Program-made: the position numbers and the translations under genes | The notes under the pieces: generated by a model | What the model saw: the letters and a program-made list of their open reading frames with translations, nothing else | Database searches by the model: none | Told to the model about the DNA's origin: nothing | Shown here: positions 26,085 to 34,448 of the stretch, piece by piece | Layout: each line of letters starts with the position of its first letter | Numbering within the stretch: the first letter of the stretch is position 1 | Source of the DNA: Burkholderiales bacterium | GTDB lineage: Bacteria > Pseudomonadota > Gammaproteobacteria > Burkholderiales > Burkholderiaceae_C | Direction of reading: 5' to 3' | Assembly: GCA_947464185.1 (NCBI GenBank) | Contig: CANHVY010000012.1 | Span: 1 to 64,000 of the forward strand | DNA: 64,000 bases

Positions 26085-27905
26085 TCAGGTGTAGTCCTTG
26101 TACTTGTCCAGGAAGCGCACCGGCTTGGACAGTGCATCGCGGCGGAACGGGTCACCCAATTCGCGCGTGCACATGATCTCGATCACGCAGGTCTTGCGCT
26201 GGTTCATCTGCAGGTCGATGGCGCGCCGGAGTGCCGGGCCCACGTCCTCCAGCTTGTCGACCGTGATGCCCTCGGCGCCCATGGCGCGTGCGATGCCGGC
26301 GAAGCTCTCGCTCTCCAACTCGCCCGCCACGAAGCGTCGGTTGTAGAAGTCCACCTGGTTCTTCTTCTCCGCACCCCACTGCCGGTTGTGGAACACCACC
26401 GCGGTCACGGGGATGTCGTGGCGCACGGCGGTCATGATCTCGCTCATGCTCATGCCCCAGGCGCCGTCTCCGGCGTAGGACACCGCCGGGCGGTCGGGGC
26501 GGGCCACCTTGGCGCCGATGATGGTGGGCAGGGCGTAGCCGCAGTTGCCGAAGCTCATGGGCGCGAAGAAGCTGCGCGGCTCCTCGAATCGCAGGTAGCT
26601 GTGCGCCACGGAGTTGATGTTGCCGATGTCGGTGGACACCATCACGTGCGCCGGCATGGCCTTTTCCAGCTCGCGCAGCACCTGGCGCGGGTGCAGCCAC
26701 TGGCCGCCCGTGGGCGTCTTCTCGCCCTTGGCCTCTTCGATCATGTCCAGGCTGTAGGCGTCCTTCTCGTGCGTCCATTCGGAGAGTTCCTTCTCCCAGG
26801 CGGCCTTTTCCTCAGCCGTCTTGGCGGCTCGCTCGGCGCGCGTGGCGTCGCAGGCCAGCGTGCGGCCGGCCAGACGCTCCAGTAGCGCCAGCGCGGCGGC
26901 CTTGGCGTCGCCGCAGATGCCCACGTCCACCTTCTTCACCAGGCCCAGCATCTTGGCGTCGGCGTCGATCTGCACCAGCTTGGCACCCTTGGGCCAGTAG
27001 TCCATGCCGTACTGCGGCAGCGTGCCGAAGGGCCCCAGGCGGGTGCCCAGGGCGATGACCACGTCGGCCTGCGCAATCAGCCGCATGCCGGCCTTGCTGC
27101 CCTGGTAGCCGAGCGGGCCGCACCACTGCGGGTGGCTGGCCGGGAAGCTGTCGTTGTGCTGGTAGCTGTTGACCACCGGGCAGCCGATGCGCTCGGCCAG
27201 CGCAATGGCTTCCTTGAAGGCGTCGCCCATCACCACCCCACCGCCAGAGATCATCACCGGGAACCTGGCGCTGGCGATCAGGTCGGCCGCCGCGTTCAGG
27301 CTTTCCACGCCGCCCGCGCCGCGCTCGATGCGGATGGGCTTGGGGATCTCCACCGTGATGTCGCCGTAGAACAGGTCGCGCGGGATGTTGAGCTGCGTCG
27401 GGCCCATCTCCAGCAGCGCGCGATCGAAGGCCCGCGCGGTGAGTTCGGCCATGCGCTTGCTGTTCGAGACATGCGCCTGGTACTTGGTGAACTCGGCAAA
27501 CATCGGCAGCTGCGCCGCCTCCTGAAAGCCGCCCAGGCCCTGGGTGAGCGTGCCCGTCTCGGGGGTGATCACCACCACCGGGCTGTGCGCCCAATAGGCC
27601 GCGGCAATGGCGGTCACGGCGTTGCTGATGCCCGGGCCGTTCTGGCCAATGATCACGCCGTGGCGGCCGCTGACGCGCGAGTAGCCGTCGGCCATGTGGC
27701 CGGCGCCCTGCTCATGCACCACCGGAATCAGGCGGATGCCGGCGGGCGCGAAGATGTCCATCGCGTCCATGAAGGCCGAGCCCATGATGCCGAACATGGT
27801 GTCCACGCCCTGCGCGACCATGGTCTCCACAAAGGCCTCGGAGGGCGTCATGCGGGTGGGGCCCACGGGGACGGTGCGGGCAGCGATGGGTTGCGGAGCG
27901 TTCAT
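26085..27905 (-). CDS. xsc: Sulfoacetaldehyde acetyltransferase
   Basis: A 606-residue ThDP-dependent enzyme of normal Xsc length. It opens with MTPSEAFVETMVAQGVDTMF and IMGSAFMDAMDIFAPAGIRL, carries VVHEQGAGHMADGYSR (catalytic Glu), and has the ThDP site GDGAWGMSMSEIMTAVRHDI near the end; it finishes PVRFLDKYKDYT as Xsc proteins do. It converts sulfoacetaldehyde and phosphate to acetyl phosphate and sulfite in the cytoplasm. Its neighbours ackA and soeABC can consume both products. The divergent IclR gene is its likely regulator. No taurine-pyruvate aminotransferase or Tau transporter gene lies nearby. Confidence 0.93.
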   Translation of the reverse strand: MNAPQPIAARTVPVGPTRMTPSEAFVETMVAQGVDTMFGIMGSAFMDAMDIFAPAGIRLIPVVHEQGAGHMADGYSRVSGRHGVIIGQNGPGISNAVTAIAAAYWAHSPVVVITPETGTLTQGLGGFQEAAQLPMFAEFTKYQAHVSNSKRMAELTARAFDRALLEMGPTQLNIPRDLFYGDITVEIPKPIRIERGAGGVESLNAAADLIASARFPVMISGGGVVMGDAFKEAIALAERIGCPVVNSYQHNDSFPASHPQWCGPLGYQGSKAGMRLIAQADVVIALGTRLGPFGTLPQYGMDYWPKGAKLVQIDADAKMLGLVKKVDVGICGDAKAAALALLERLAGRTLACDATRAERAAKTAEEKAAWEKELSEWTHEKDAYSLDMIEEAKGEKTPTGGQWLHPRQVLRELEKAMPAHVMVSTDIGNINSVAHSYLRFEEPRSFFAPMSFGNCGYALPTIIGAKVARPDRPAVSYAGDGAWGMSMSEIMTAVRHDIPVTAVVFHNRQWGAEKKNQVDFYNRRFVAGELESESFAGIARAMGAEGITVDKLEDVGPALRRAIDLQMNQRKTCVIEIMCTRELGDPFRRDALSKPVRFLDKYKDYT

Positions 27906-28033
27906 GGAGTGTCCTCTCGGCCGTTGGCGGGGGTGGTGTCGGGATGGTCTTGCAGGTCTTGCCAGGGGTCTGGCCCGTCTCGTCGGACAGAGGCTGCCTG
28001 AGGCGGGCGGGTGCCCCGGATGATAGCCACCGA

Positions 28034-28070
28034 TTCCGTTTTGTGGAACTCCCAGCGACAAAAGTTGGAA
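28034..28070. promoter_or_regulatory. Dyad in the xsc-iclR divergent region, candidate operator
   Basis: TTCC-G-TTTTGT (28034-28044) and ACAAAA-GTT-GGAA (28058-28070) form an imperfect inverted repeat with a 13-base centre. It lies 31 bases before the IclR-type start and 128 bases before xsc. IclR-family proteins often bind such dyads between themselves and their target gene. No clear -35/-10 pair is visible. Confidence 0.5.
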
Positions 28071-28100
28071 TGCGAATGCCCGCCGGCTATCATCAAGGCC

Positions 28101-28937
28101 ATGAAACTGGTGTCCCAACGGGTGGCGCAAACTCCCGAAGTGCAGGGCGACACGCCCGCCTTGCGCCTGGTGTCGCTGCTGGAGCATGTCGCCTCGCGCG
28201 ACCATCTGCATACCTTGCAGGGCCTGGCCGAGGCCACGCGGCTGCCCAAACCCACGCTGCACCGCATGCTGCAGCAGCTGGAGGCGGCAGGCCTGCTGCA
28301 GCGGGAGGGTGACGGCAGGCATTGGGGCACGGGCGCGCGCCTGCGTCGCCTGGCCGAGAACCTGTTGCTCAACAGCAGCCTGCATGCCGCGCGCCACCAG
28401 GTGCTGCGCCGGCTGGTGGACGAGGTGGGCGAGAGCTGCAACATCACCGCCTTGTCCGGTGGCGAGGTGCTGTACCTGGACCGCGTGGAGACCGCCGCGC
28501 CGCTGCGTTTTTATCTGCAGCCCGGCTCTCGCGTGCCGGTGCACTGCTCGGCCAGCGGCAAGGTCTTCCTGTCGCAGATGACGCCGGCCCAGCGCCGGCG
28601 GCTCCTGGGGGCCACGCCGCTGGAGGCCTGCACGCCACGCACTGTCACCGACTTGAACGTGCTGGAGCAGGAACTGCACCGGGTCAAGGTCCAGGGGTGC
28701 GGCTTTGACGACGAAGAATTCCTGCCCGGTCTGACCTGTGCGGCCGTGCCCGTGCCTGCCGCCGACCCCAAGGCCCGCTCCAGCCTGTGCGTGGCCCTGC
28801 AGGGCCCGACGTTGCGCCTGAACCGCGACAAGCTGCACGCCCTGCTTCCTGCCTTGCGCACCGCCGCACAGGCCTTGTCCCGATTGGAAGAGGGTGCCCC
28901 GTCGTCCGAAAGAGTCGAGACAAGAAAGACCTCATGA
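28101..28937 (+). CDS. IclR-family transcriptional regulator
   Basis: A 278-residue regulator. The N-terminal winged helix covers residues about 15-85 (LRLVSLLEHVASRDHLHTLQ and RLPKPTLHRMLQQLEAAGLL). The effector domain follows with VPVHCSASGKVFLSQM and GCGFDDEEFLPGLTCAAVPV, the usual IclR pattern. It is divergent from xsc across a dyad, so it most likely controls sulfoacetaldehyde use. Its stop overlaps the cobS-like start by four bases, placing that gene in the same transcript. Confidence 0.88.
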   Translation: MKLVSQRVAQTPEVQGDTPALRLVSLLEHVASRDHLHTLQGLAEATRLPKPTLHRMLQQLEAAGLLQREGDGRHWGTGARLRRLAENLLLNSSLHAARHQVLRRLVDEVGESCNITALSGGEVLYLDRVETAAPLRFYLQPGSRVPVHCSASGKVFLSQMTPAQRRRLLGATPLEACTPRTVTDLNVLEQELHRVKVQGCGFDDEEFLPGLTCAAVPVPAADPKARSSLCVALQGPTLRLNRDKLHALLPALRTAAQALSRLEEGAPSSERVETRKTS

Positions 28938-29908
28938 GCGACTTCACCACCCTGCAGCCCGACCGTCAGGTCAGCGTGCGCGACACCTTCGGCATCGACA
29001 GCCCGATGACGGTGCCGGCCTTCAGCCAGCGCACCGGGTATGTGCCCGAGGTGGACGACGCCTACCGCTTCAACGCGGACGTCACGCTCGCGCTGCTGGC
29101 CGGCTTTTCTCGTGACCGGCGCGTGCTGGTACAGGGCCTGCACGGCACGGGCAAGAGCTCGCACGTCGAGCAGGTGGCCGCGCGCCTGAACTGGCCCTGC
29201 GTGCGCGTCAACCTGGACGGGCATGTGAGCCGGCTCGACCTCGTGGGCCGCGACGCCGTGGTGCTGCGCGAAGGCCAGCAGGTGACCGAGTTCCAGGAAG
29301 GCATCCTGCCCTGGGCGCTGCAGCGCCCGGTGGCCTTGGTCTTTGATGAGTACGACGCCGGCCGGCCGGATGTGATGTTCGTCCTGCAGCGCCTGCTCGA
29401 GCGCGACGGTCGCTTCACGCTGATGGACCAGAACCGCGTGCTCAAGCCGCACCCGGCGTTCCGCCTGTTCGCCACCGCCAACACCGTGGGCCTGGGCAAC
29501 CTCAACGGCCTGTACCACGGCGCCCAGCGCCTGAACCACGCGCAGATCGACCGCTGGAACATCGTGGCCGCGCTGAACTACCTGCCTGCGGCGGAGGAAG
29601 CCGCCATCGTCACCGCCCGCGTGCCCTTCCTGAACGACGAGAGGGGCCGGGCCCTGGTGCGCCAGATGGTGGCGTTGGCTGCGCTCACGCGCAAAGGCTT
29701 CGAGGCCGGCGACCTTTCCACGCTGATGTCGCCGCGCACCGTCATCACCTGGGCGGAAAACTTCGAGCTCTTTGGCGATGTCGCCCAGGCGCTGCGCCTG
29801 TCCTTCGTCAACAAGTGCGACGCCGCCGAGCAGCCCGTGGTGGCGGAATACTTTCAGCGCTGCTTTGACCGGGAGCTGGGATTGACGGGCGTGATGGCTG
29901 CTCTCTAA
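28934..29908 (+). CDS. cobS: CobS-like AAA+ ATPase
   Basis: A 324-residue MoxR-type AAA+ ATPase with Walker A GLHGTGKSS (residues 68-76), Walker B ALVFDEYDAG (134-143) and the sensor TANTVGLGN. The N-terminal DTFGIDSPMTVPAF is typical of CobS of the aerobic cobaltochelatase. CobS with CobT powers cobalt insertion by CobN. No cobN or other cobalamin gene is in the window; the gene follows an IclR regulator, so it may serve another metal-insertion or chaperone task. The family call is strong, the substrate is not. Confidence 0.85.
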   Translation: MSDFTTLQPDRQVSVRDTFGIDSPMTVPAFSQRTGYVPEVDDAYRFNADVTLALLAGFSRDRRVLVQGLHGTGKSSHVEQVAARLNWPCVRVNLDGHVSRLDLVGRDAVVLREGQQVTEFQEGILPWALQRPVALVFDEYDAGRPDVMFVLQRLLERDGRFTLMDQNRVLKPHPAFRLFATANTVGLGNLNGLYHGAQRLNHAQIDRWNIVAALNYLPAAEEAAIVTARVPFLNDERGRALVRQMVALAALTRKGFEAGDLSTLMSPRTVITWAENFELFGDVAQALRLSFVNKCDAAEQPVVAEYFQRCFDRELGLTGVMAAL

Positions 29909-29958
29909 GCAGCAGCCGTCCGTCGTCATTCCACAGAACTCCACGGCACCGCCGACCC

Positions 29959-31689
29959 ATGGCAGACCACGCCAGCCTCGCCAGCACCATCCGGGGCCAG
30001 CAGCGCCTGGACGAGCTGTGCGCCGCCGCCCTGCGCGCCTTGGCGGGGCAGGGCGACCTGCATTTCCGTGGAGGGCGGCTGTTCCGGGGGCGGCAGCGCT
30101 TGCCGCTGTACGCCGCACACCTGCACCCGTCGCATGAGCAGGACGGTCTGGATTCGTTCCGCGGCGCGGCCGATGGCCTGGCGCTGCGGCTGTCGCGCTC
30201 TGACCCGGGGCTGCACCGCGTCCACCAACCCGAAGATCCGGTGGAGCGCGCGTTGTTCGACCTCTTCGAGCAGTTGCGCGTCGAGGCGCTGGCAGGCGAC
30301 GAGTGGCCTGGCGTGCGGCACAACCTGCGCCACCGCTTCGAAGCCTGGCTGCTGGCCTTCCACCATGGGGGGCTGACCGAGACGGCCAGCGGCCTGCTGG
30401 TGTTCACGGTGGCCCAGACCACCCGCGCGCGGCTGACCGGCGACCCCGTGCTCGAGGAAACCGAAGACCTGATGGAGGCCACCCGCGCGGGCATCGGGCC
30501 GGCCATCGGCCATGCGCTGGCCGCCATGCGTCGTCAACGGCTCGATCAGGCGGCCTTTGCGCCGCACGCGCTGGAGCTCGCCCGCTGGGTGGCGCAGCAA
30601 CTGGCCGATGCCGCCGCCCTGGCTGCCGAGGACGGCGGCGAAGACAAGCCCTTCGACAGCCGCATCGCGCTGGGCATGCGCATGGAGTTCGAGGAAGGCG
30701 ACGTCGAGGATGACGCGGCGGCCTGGGTGCTGACCGCTGCGCGCGACGTGCGTGACGGCGAAGACGCCTACCGCGTCTTCACCACGGACCACGACAGGGA
30801 GCTGGATGCGTCCGCCTTGGTGCGCGCAGCCCAGCTCGACGAGTTCCGCGAGCAGCTGGACCGCCACGTGCAGTCCCAGGGCGTGAACGTGGCGCGGCTG
30901 GCGCGCGAGCTGATGGCGTTGCTGGCCACGCCGACCCGCGACGACTGGGCGCAGGCGCAGGAAGAGGGCTTCATCGACGGCCGGCGCCTGGCCCAGCTCA
31001 TCACCTCGCCCACCGAGCGGCGGCTGTTCCGCCAGCCCGTGCGCGAGCCTGTGGCCGATGCGGCGGTCACCTTCCTGATCGACTGCTCGGGCTCCATGCG
31101 CACGCACCGCCAGGCGGTGTCGGCGATGGTGGACGTGTTCGCCCGCGCGCTGGAGCTGTCTGGTGCGACCAGCGAGATCCTGGGCTTCACCACGGGCGCC
31201 TGGAACGGCGGCCGTGCCGCCAAGGATTGGCAACGCGCCGGCCGCCCGACCCGTCCGGGCCGGCTCAACGAGGTGCTGCACCTGGTGTTCAAGGCCGCCG
31301 AGACCCCGTGGCGCCGTGCCCGGCGCGACCTCGCTGCCATGCTCAAGGAAGACGCCTTCCGCGAGGGCATCGACGGCGAGGCATTGCGATGGGCGGCGCA
31401 GCGGCTGCGGTCCCGGCCCGAGCGGCGCAGACTGCTGATCGTCATCTCCGACGGCTGCCCCATGGACGCAGCCACCGGCTTGGCCAACGACCCGCATCTG
31501 CTGGACCGTCACCTGCAGCAGGTGGCCGGCGACCTGGAGGCCGCCGGCGACATCGAACTCGCGGCCGTGGGCGTGGGCCTGGACCTGAGCCCCTACTACC
31601 GCTGCAGCCAGGTCATTGACCTGGCCTCTTCAGGCCTGCGGCACCGCGTGTTTGCCGAAGTGATGGGCTTGATGGGTCGCCGCGGCTGA
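29959..31689 (+). CDS. cobT: CobT-like protein with VWA domain
   Basis: A 576-residue partner of the CobS-like ATPase. Residues 1-300 are helical with a His/Arg-rich start and an acidic middle (LAAEDGGEDKPFD). The C-terminal VWA domain begins TFLIDCSGSMRTHRQAVSAM (about residue 373) with an intact MIDAS DxSxS, followed by the GFTTGAWNGGRA and DGCPMDAA motifs of CobT. It should form the CobST AAA/VWA complex. The Ser-rich MIDAS binds Mg. It starts 50 bases after cobS ends; CobN is not nearby. Confidence 0.85.
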   Translation: MADHASLASTIRGQQRLDELCAAALRALAGQGDLHFRGGRLFRGRQRLPLYAAHLHPSHEQDGLDSFRGAADGLALRLSRSDPGLHRVHQPEDPVERALFDLFEQLRVEALAGDEWPGVRHNLRHRFEAWLLAFHHGGLTETASGLLVFTVAQTTRARLTGDPVLEETEDLMEATRAGIGPAIGHALAAMRRQRLDQAAFAPHALELARWVAQQLADAAALAAEDGGEDKPFDSRIALGMRMEFEEGDVEDDAAAWVLTAARDVRDGEDAYRVFTTDHDRELDASALVRAAQLDEFREQLDRHVQSQGVNVARLARELMALLATPTRDDWAQAQEEGFIDGRRLAQLITSPTERRLFRQPVREPVADAAVTFLIDCSGSMRTHRQAVSAMVDVFARALELSGATSEILGFTTGAWNGGRAAKDWQRAGRPTRPGRLNEVLHLVFKAAETPWRRARRDLAAMLKEDAFREGIDGEALRWAAQRLRSRPERRRLLIVISDGCPMDAATGLANDPHLLDRHLQQVAGDLEAAGDIELAAVGVGLDLSPYYRCSQVIDLASSGLRHRVFAEVMGLMGRRG

Positions 31690-31699
31690 GCCGTGGCCG

Positions 31700-32221
31700 T
31701 CAGGCCACCATCGAGTGCGCGAGGGCAAACACCGAGTTGGGCGCCCGGGTGCGCACCGGCTTGACCACAGGGGCGGCCGAGATCCCGAGCCTGTGGGATG
31801 GCAACTCGATCTTCACGCCCTTGTCGATCTGTTCCTGGGCCAGGCTGGCCAGCGTGATGGTCGACATGTGCCGCAGCATGACATCGTGCAACTGTCGCCA
31901 GAGGTCTCGAGAGAAGTCCGTGGACGTGGACTCACCGTGCGTGTCGGCTGCCAGGTCCTCCACCGGGTCGTCCACCGCCGAGACGATCTGCGCCACCGAG
32001 ATCTCGCGGGCGTCACGCCCCAGTCGGTAGCCGCCGCCGGGCCCGCGGGCGCTTTCCACCAGACCGTCACGGCGGAGGTGGCTGAACAATTGTTCCAGGT
32101 ACGACAGCGACACCTGCCGCCGCTTGCTGATGGACCCCAAGGACACGGGGCCCCGTGGCGCGTGCAGGGCCAGGTCGATCAGTGCCGCCACAGCTACTCG
32201 GCCTTTGGTGCTCATCCGCAT
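31700..32221 (-). CDS. Rrf2-family regulator (IscR-like, no cysteines)
   Basis: A 173-residue regulator starting MRMSTKGRVAVAALIDLALH, with the Rrf2 winged helix (SLSYLEQLFSHLRRDGLVES and GPGGGYRLGR). It is close to IscR along its length but the region that holds three Fe-S cysteines in IscR reads VEDLAADTHGESTSTDFSRD; in fact the whole protein has no cysteine. It therefore cannot bind an Fe-S cluster in the IscR manner. AGGA lies seven bases before ATG 32221. It faces nhaR across 105 bases. Confidence 0.85.
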   Translation of the reverse strand: MRMSTKGRVAVAALIDLALHAPRGPVSLGSISKRRQVSLSYLEQLFSHLRRDGLVESARGPGGGYRLGRDAREISVAQIVSAVDDPVEDLAADTHGESTSTDFSRDLWRQLHDVMLRHMSTITLASLAQEQIDKGVKIELPSHRLGISAAPVVKPVRTRAPNSVFALAHSMVA

Positions 32222-32284
32222 GGTGCTTTCCTTTCGGGGTTGAACGAAGAGTGGCGCGACTTTAGGATTGCGCATGATTCGAGT

Positions 32285-32296
32285 AAATTCGAATTT
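32285..32296. promoter_or_regulatory. Perfect 12-base palindrome AAATTCGAATTT
   Basis: The palindrome lies between the Rrf2-like gene and nhaR, 42 bases before the nhaR start. A half-copy ATTCGA begins ten or so bases upstream. Either regulator could bind here. It stands out because the surrounding sequence is GC-rich. Confidence 0.4.
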
Positions 32297-32326
32297 CAAT
32301 CGTTTGTACTTCGAGAAAAACGCATC

Positions 32327-33226
32327 ATGGGTGTCAACTTCAAGCACTTGCATTACTTCTGGGTGGCCGCCAAGGCAGGGGGCGTGGTGCGGGCTGGCGA
32401 GCAGTTGCACACCACGCCGCAGACGCTGTCGAGCCAGATCAAGCTGCTCGAAGACCGCCTGGGCCGGAGGCTGTTTCGCAAGAGCGGTCGCAAGCTTGAG
32501 CTCACCGAAGACGGGCGGGTGGCCCTTCGTTACGCCGAAGAAATCTTCGGCCTTGGCAGCGAACTGGAAGCGGCCATGCGCGAGCGGCGCAGCGGCGGTG
32601 GCGAGGTGCTGGAGTTTCGTGTCGGCATCGAGGATGCGGTGGCCAAGTCCGTGGCCTACATGCTGCTGGAACCTGCACTGGCGCTGGCGCAGCCCATGCG
32701 GCTGATCTGCACCGAGGGTCGTTTCGATGACCTGCTCGCGCAGCTGGCGCTGCACCGCATGGACCTGGTGATCGCCGACGAGCCGCTGCCCCGCGGGCTG
32801 GCGGTGAAGGCCTACAACCACGTGCTGGGCAGTTCGTCGATGAGCTTCTTCTGCGCCCCGGCGCTGGCTCGGCAGCTGGAGGGTCCGTTTCCCGAATGCC
32901 TGAACGATGTGCCCATGCTGATTCCCAGCGCCCAGTCGACGGTGCGTTCGCAGGTCGAGTCCTGGTTGACCTTGCACGGCCTGCGTCCCCGCATCGTGGG
33001 CGAATTCGATGATGGTGCGCTGATGAAGGCCTTCGGTCGCGAGGGGCGCGGCGTCTTCATCTCCCCCAGCGCCGTCGAGCAGCAGACATGCGCGCAATAC
33101 GACGTGCAGGTCATCGGCCGCAGCAGCGAACTGGTCGAGCAGTTCTACGCGATCTCGGTGGAGCGGCGCATCTCGCACCCGGGCGTGGCGGCCATCACAC
33201 AGGCGGCGCGCGCCACCTTGCTGTGA
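32327..33226 (+). CDS. nhaR: LysR-family regulator, NhaR-like
   Basis: A 299-residue LysR protein. The N-terminal helix-turn-helix (FKHLHYFWVAAKAGGVVRAG, then TTPQTLSSQIKLLEDRLGRR) is the NhaR variant, with HYFW and SGRKLELTEDG. The effector domain follows (EFRVGIEDAVAKSVAYMLLE). NhaR activates sodium/proton antiporter or surface-polysaccharide genes in enterobacteria. No nhaA is nearby, so its target here is unknown. The start at 32327 was chosen by family alignment; the frame is open far upstream. Confidence 0.85.
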   Translation: MGVNFKHLHYFWVAAKAGGVVRAGEQLHTTPQTLSSQIKLLEDRLGRRLFRKSGRKLELTEDGRVALRYAEEIFGLGSELEAAMRERRSGGGEVLEFRVGIEDAVAKSVAYMLLEPALALAQPMRLICTEGRFDDLLAQLALHRMDLVIADEPLPRGLAVKAYNHVLGSSSMSFFCAPALARQLEGPFPECLNDVPMLIPSAQSTVRSQVESWLTLHGLRPRIVGEFDDGALMKAFGREGRGVFISPSAVEQQTCAQYDVQVIGRSSELVEQFYAISVERRISHPGVAAITQAARATLL

Positions 33227-33461
33227 GCCCCCGAGGGCTGGGCGGTGCCCGGCCCGGCCCCCCGCGGGGGCGCTGGAAAACTTGGGAGCGGCCCTGCGTT
33301 TTCTTGTGAGCCCGAAAGATGCGTGTGGTGCTCTTCACTGGCGCCTTGTCGGGAGCCTGGCTTGAAGCGGCTTGTTCAGCTTGAGGGACATGCCTGTCAG
33401 CCCATGCCTGTCAGCACGTGCGAGCTGCGGGCCCCAACAGCGCCAGGCCGCTGTAAGAAGG

Positions 33462-34229
33462 TCAATCTGCATACCCGGGATGGGTGTTGTCCAGCACCCT
33501 CATCATGGCCGCGAAGTAGAGCCTTTCACGCTCGGAACGGGAGTGGCTGTCGTCCTGACTGGGTGTCTGCACTCGGCTGATCACTTCGTCGCTGAGCACT
33601 TGCAGGGGCTTGCCGGTGCTCATCGCCAGCACTTGAGTCTGGCAGGCCTTTTCGAGCTTGTACAGCCGTCGGTAGGCCTGCGCCACGGTGTCGCCAATCG
33701 CAATGACACCATGGTTCTTCATGAACAAGATCGTCTTGTTGCTCATCAACCGGGCCAATCGCTCGCCTTCATCCAGCGTCGATGCCACGCCCGTGTAGGT
33801 GTCGTCGTAGGCGATGTGGCCGTGAAAGAAGGCGGCTGTCTGTGTGGATGGCAGCAGACGGTTGTCTTGCAGCATGTTGAGTGCAAGAGCCCATGGCTGA
33901 TGCGTGTGCATCACGACTTTCGCTCCCGTCAATCTGTGCAGGGGAGCGTGGATGCACTGGGCCGAGCGTTCGACCAGGCCTTCTCCCTCGATCGTCTGGC
34001 CCGCCTCGTTGAAGACCATCATGTCGCTGGCACGTGCCTCAGACCAATGCAACCCGAATGGCAGCACGAGGTACTGGTCCTGACGTCCGGGAACGCTGGC
34101 CGTGAAATGGTTGTCGATACCTTCTTCAAAGCCGTCCAGAACTGCCAGGCGCAGCGCGGCGGCCAGATGGATCTTGACTTGCTGGAGCGCGTCAGATTGA
34201 ACGGCCGCCGGCAGTGAGTGAATGGTCAT
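33462..34229 (-). CDS. Class II aldolase/adducin family protein
   Basis: A 255-residue zinc-type aldolase/adducin domain. Zinc ligands are visible in VVMHTHQPWAL and MKNHGVIAIG, with the N-terminal LAVLDGFEEGIDNHFTASVP typical of this family's substrate loop. Members include fuculose-phosphate aldolase and many decarboxylase-like enzymes of unknown substrate. It is divergent from a TRAP transporter operon, so the transported organic acid may be its substrate or precursor (inference). Start 34229 precedes MTIHSLPAAVQ. Confidence 0.85.
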   Translation of the reverse strand: MTIHSLPAAVQSDALQQVKIHLAAALRLAVLDGFEEGIDNHFTASVPGRQDQYLVLPFGLHWSEARASDMMVFNEAGQTIEGEGLVERSAQCIHAPLHRLTGAKVVMHTHQPWALALNMLQDNRLLPSTQTAAFFHGHIAYDDTYTGVASTLDEGERLARLMSNKTILFMKNHGVIAIGDTVAQAYRRLYKLEKACQTQVLAMSTGKPLQVLSDEVISRVQTPSQDDSHSRSERERLYFAAMMRVLDNTHPGYAD

Positions 34230-34448
34230 GATGGGGCTCTTCGAAAGGGGCCAGAAGTGGGTTCCATACATCATGCCCGTGTTCGAGCCGGATCCGGCAT
34301 GGACAGCCACCAGCGCAGGCCTTTTCCCGGGCACTTCCAGGGTCATGGACCCCGCAAAAACCCGGATGGTGACAGCGGGTCGCGGCCCCATAATCTTCAC
34401 GGTTCGGGCCATGTACAGGCCTGCATCTGCGTCATGAGGAGACCTCAA

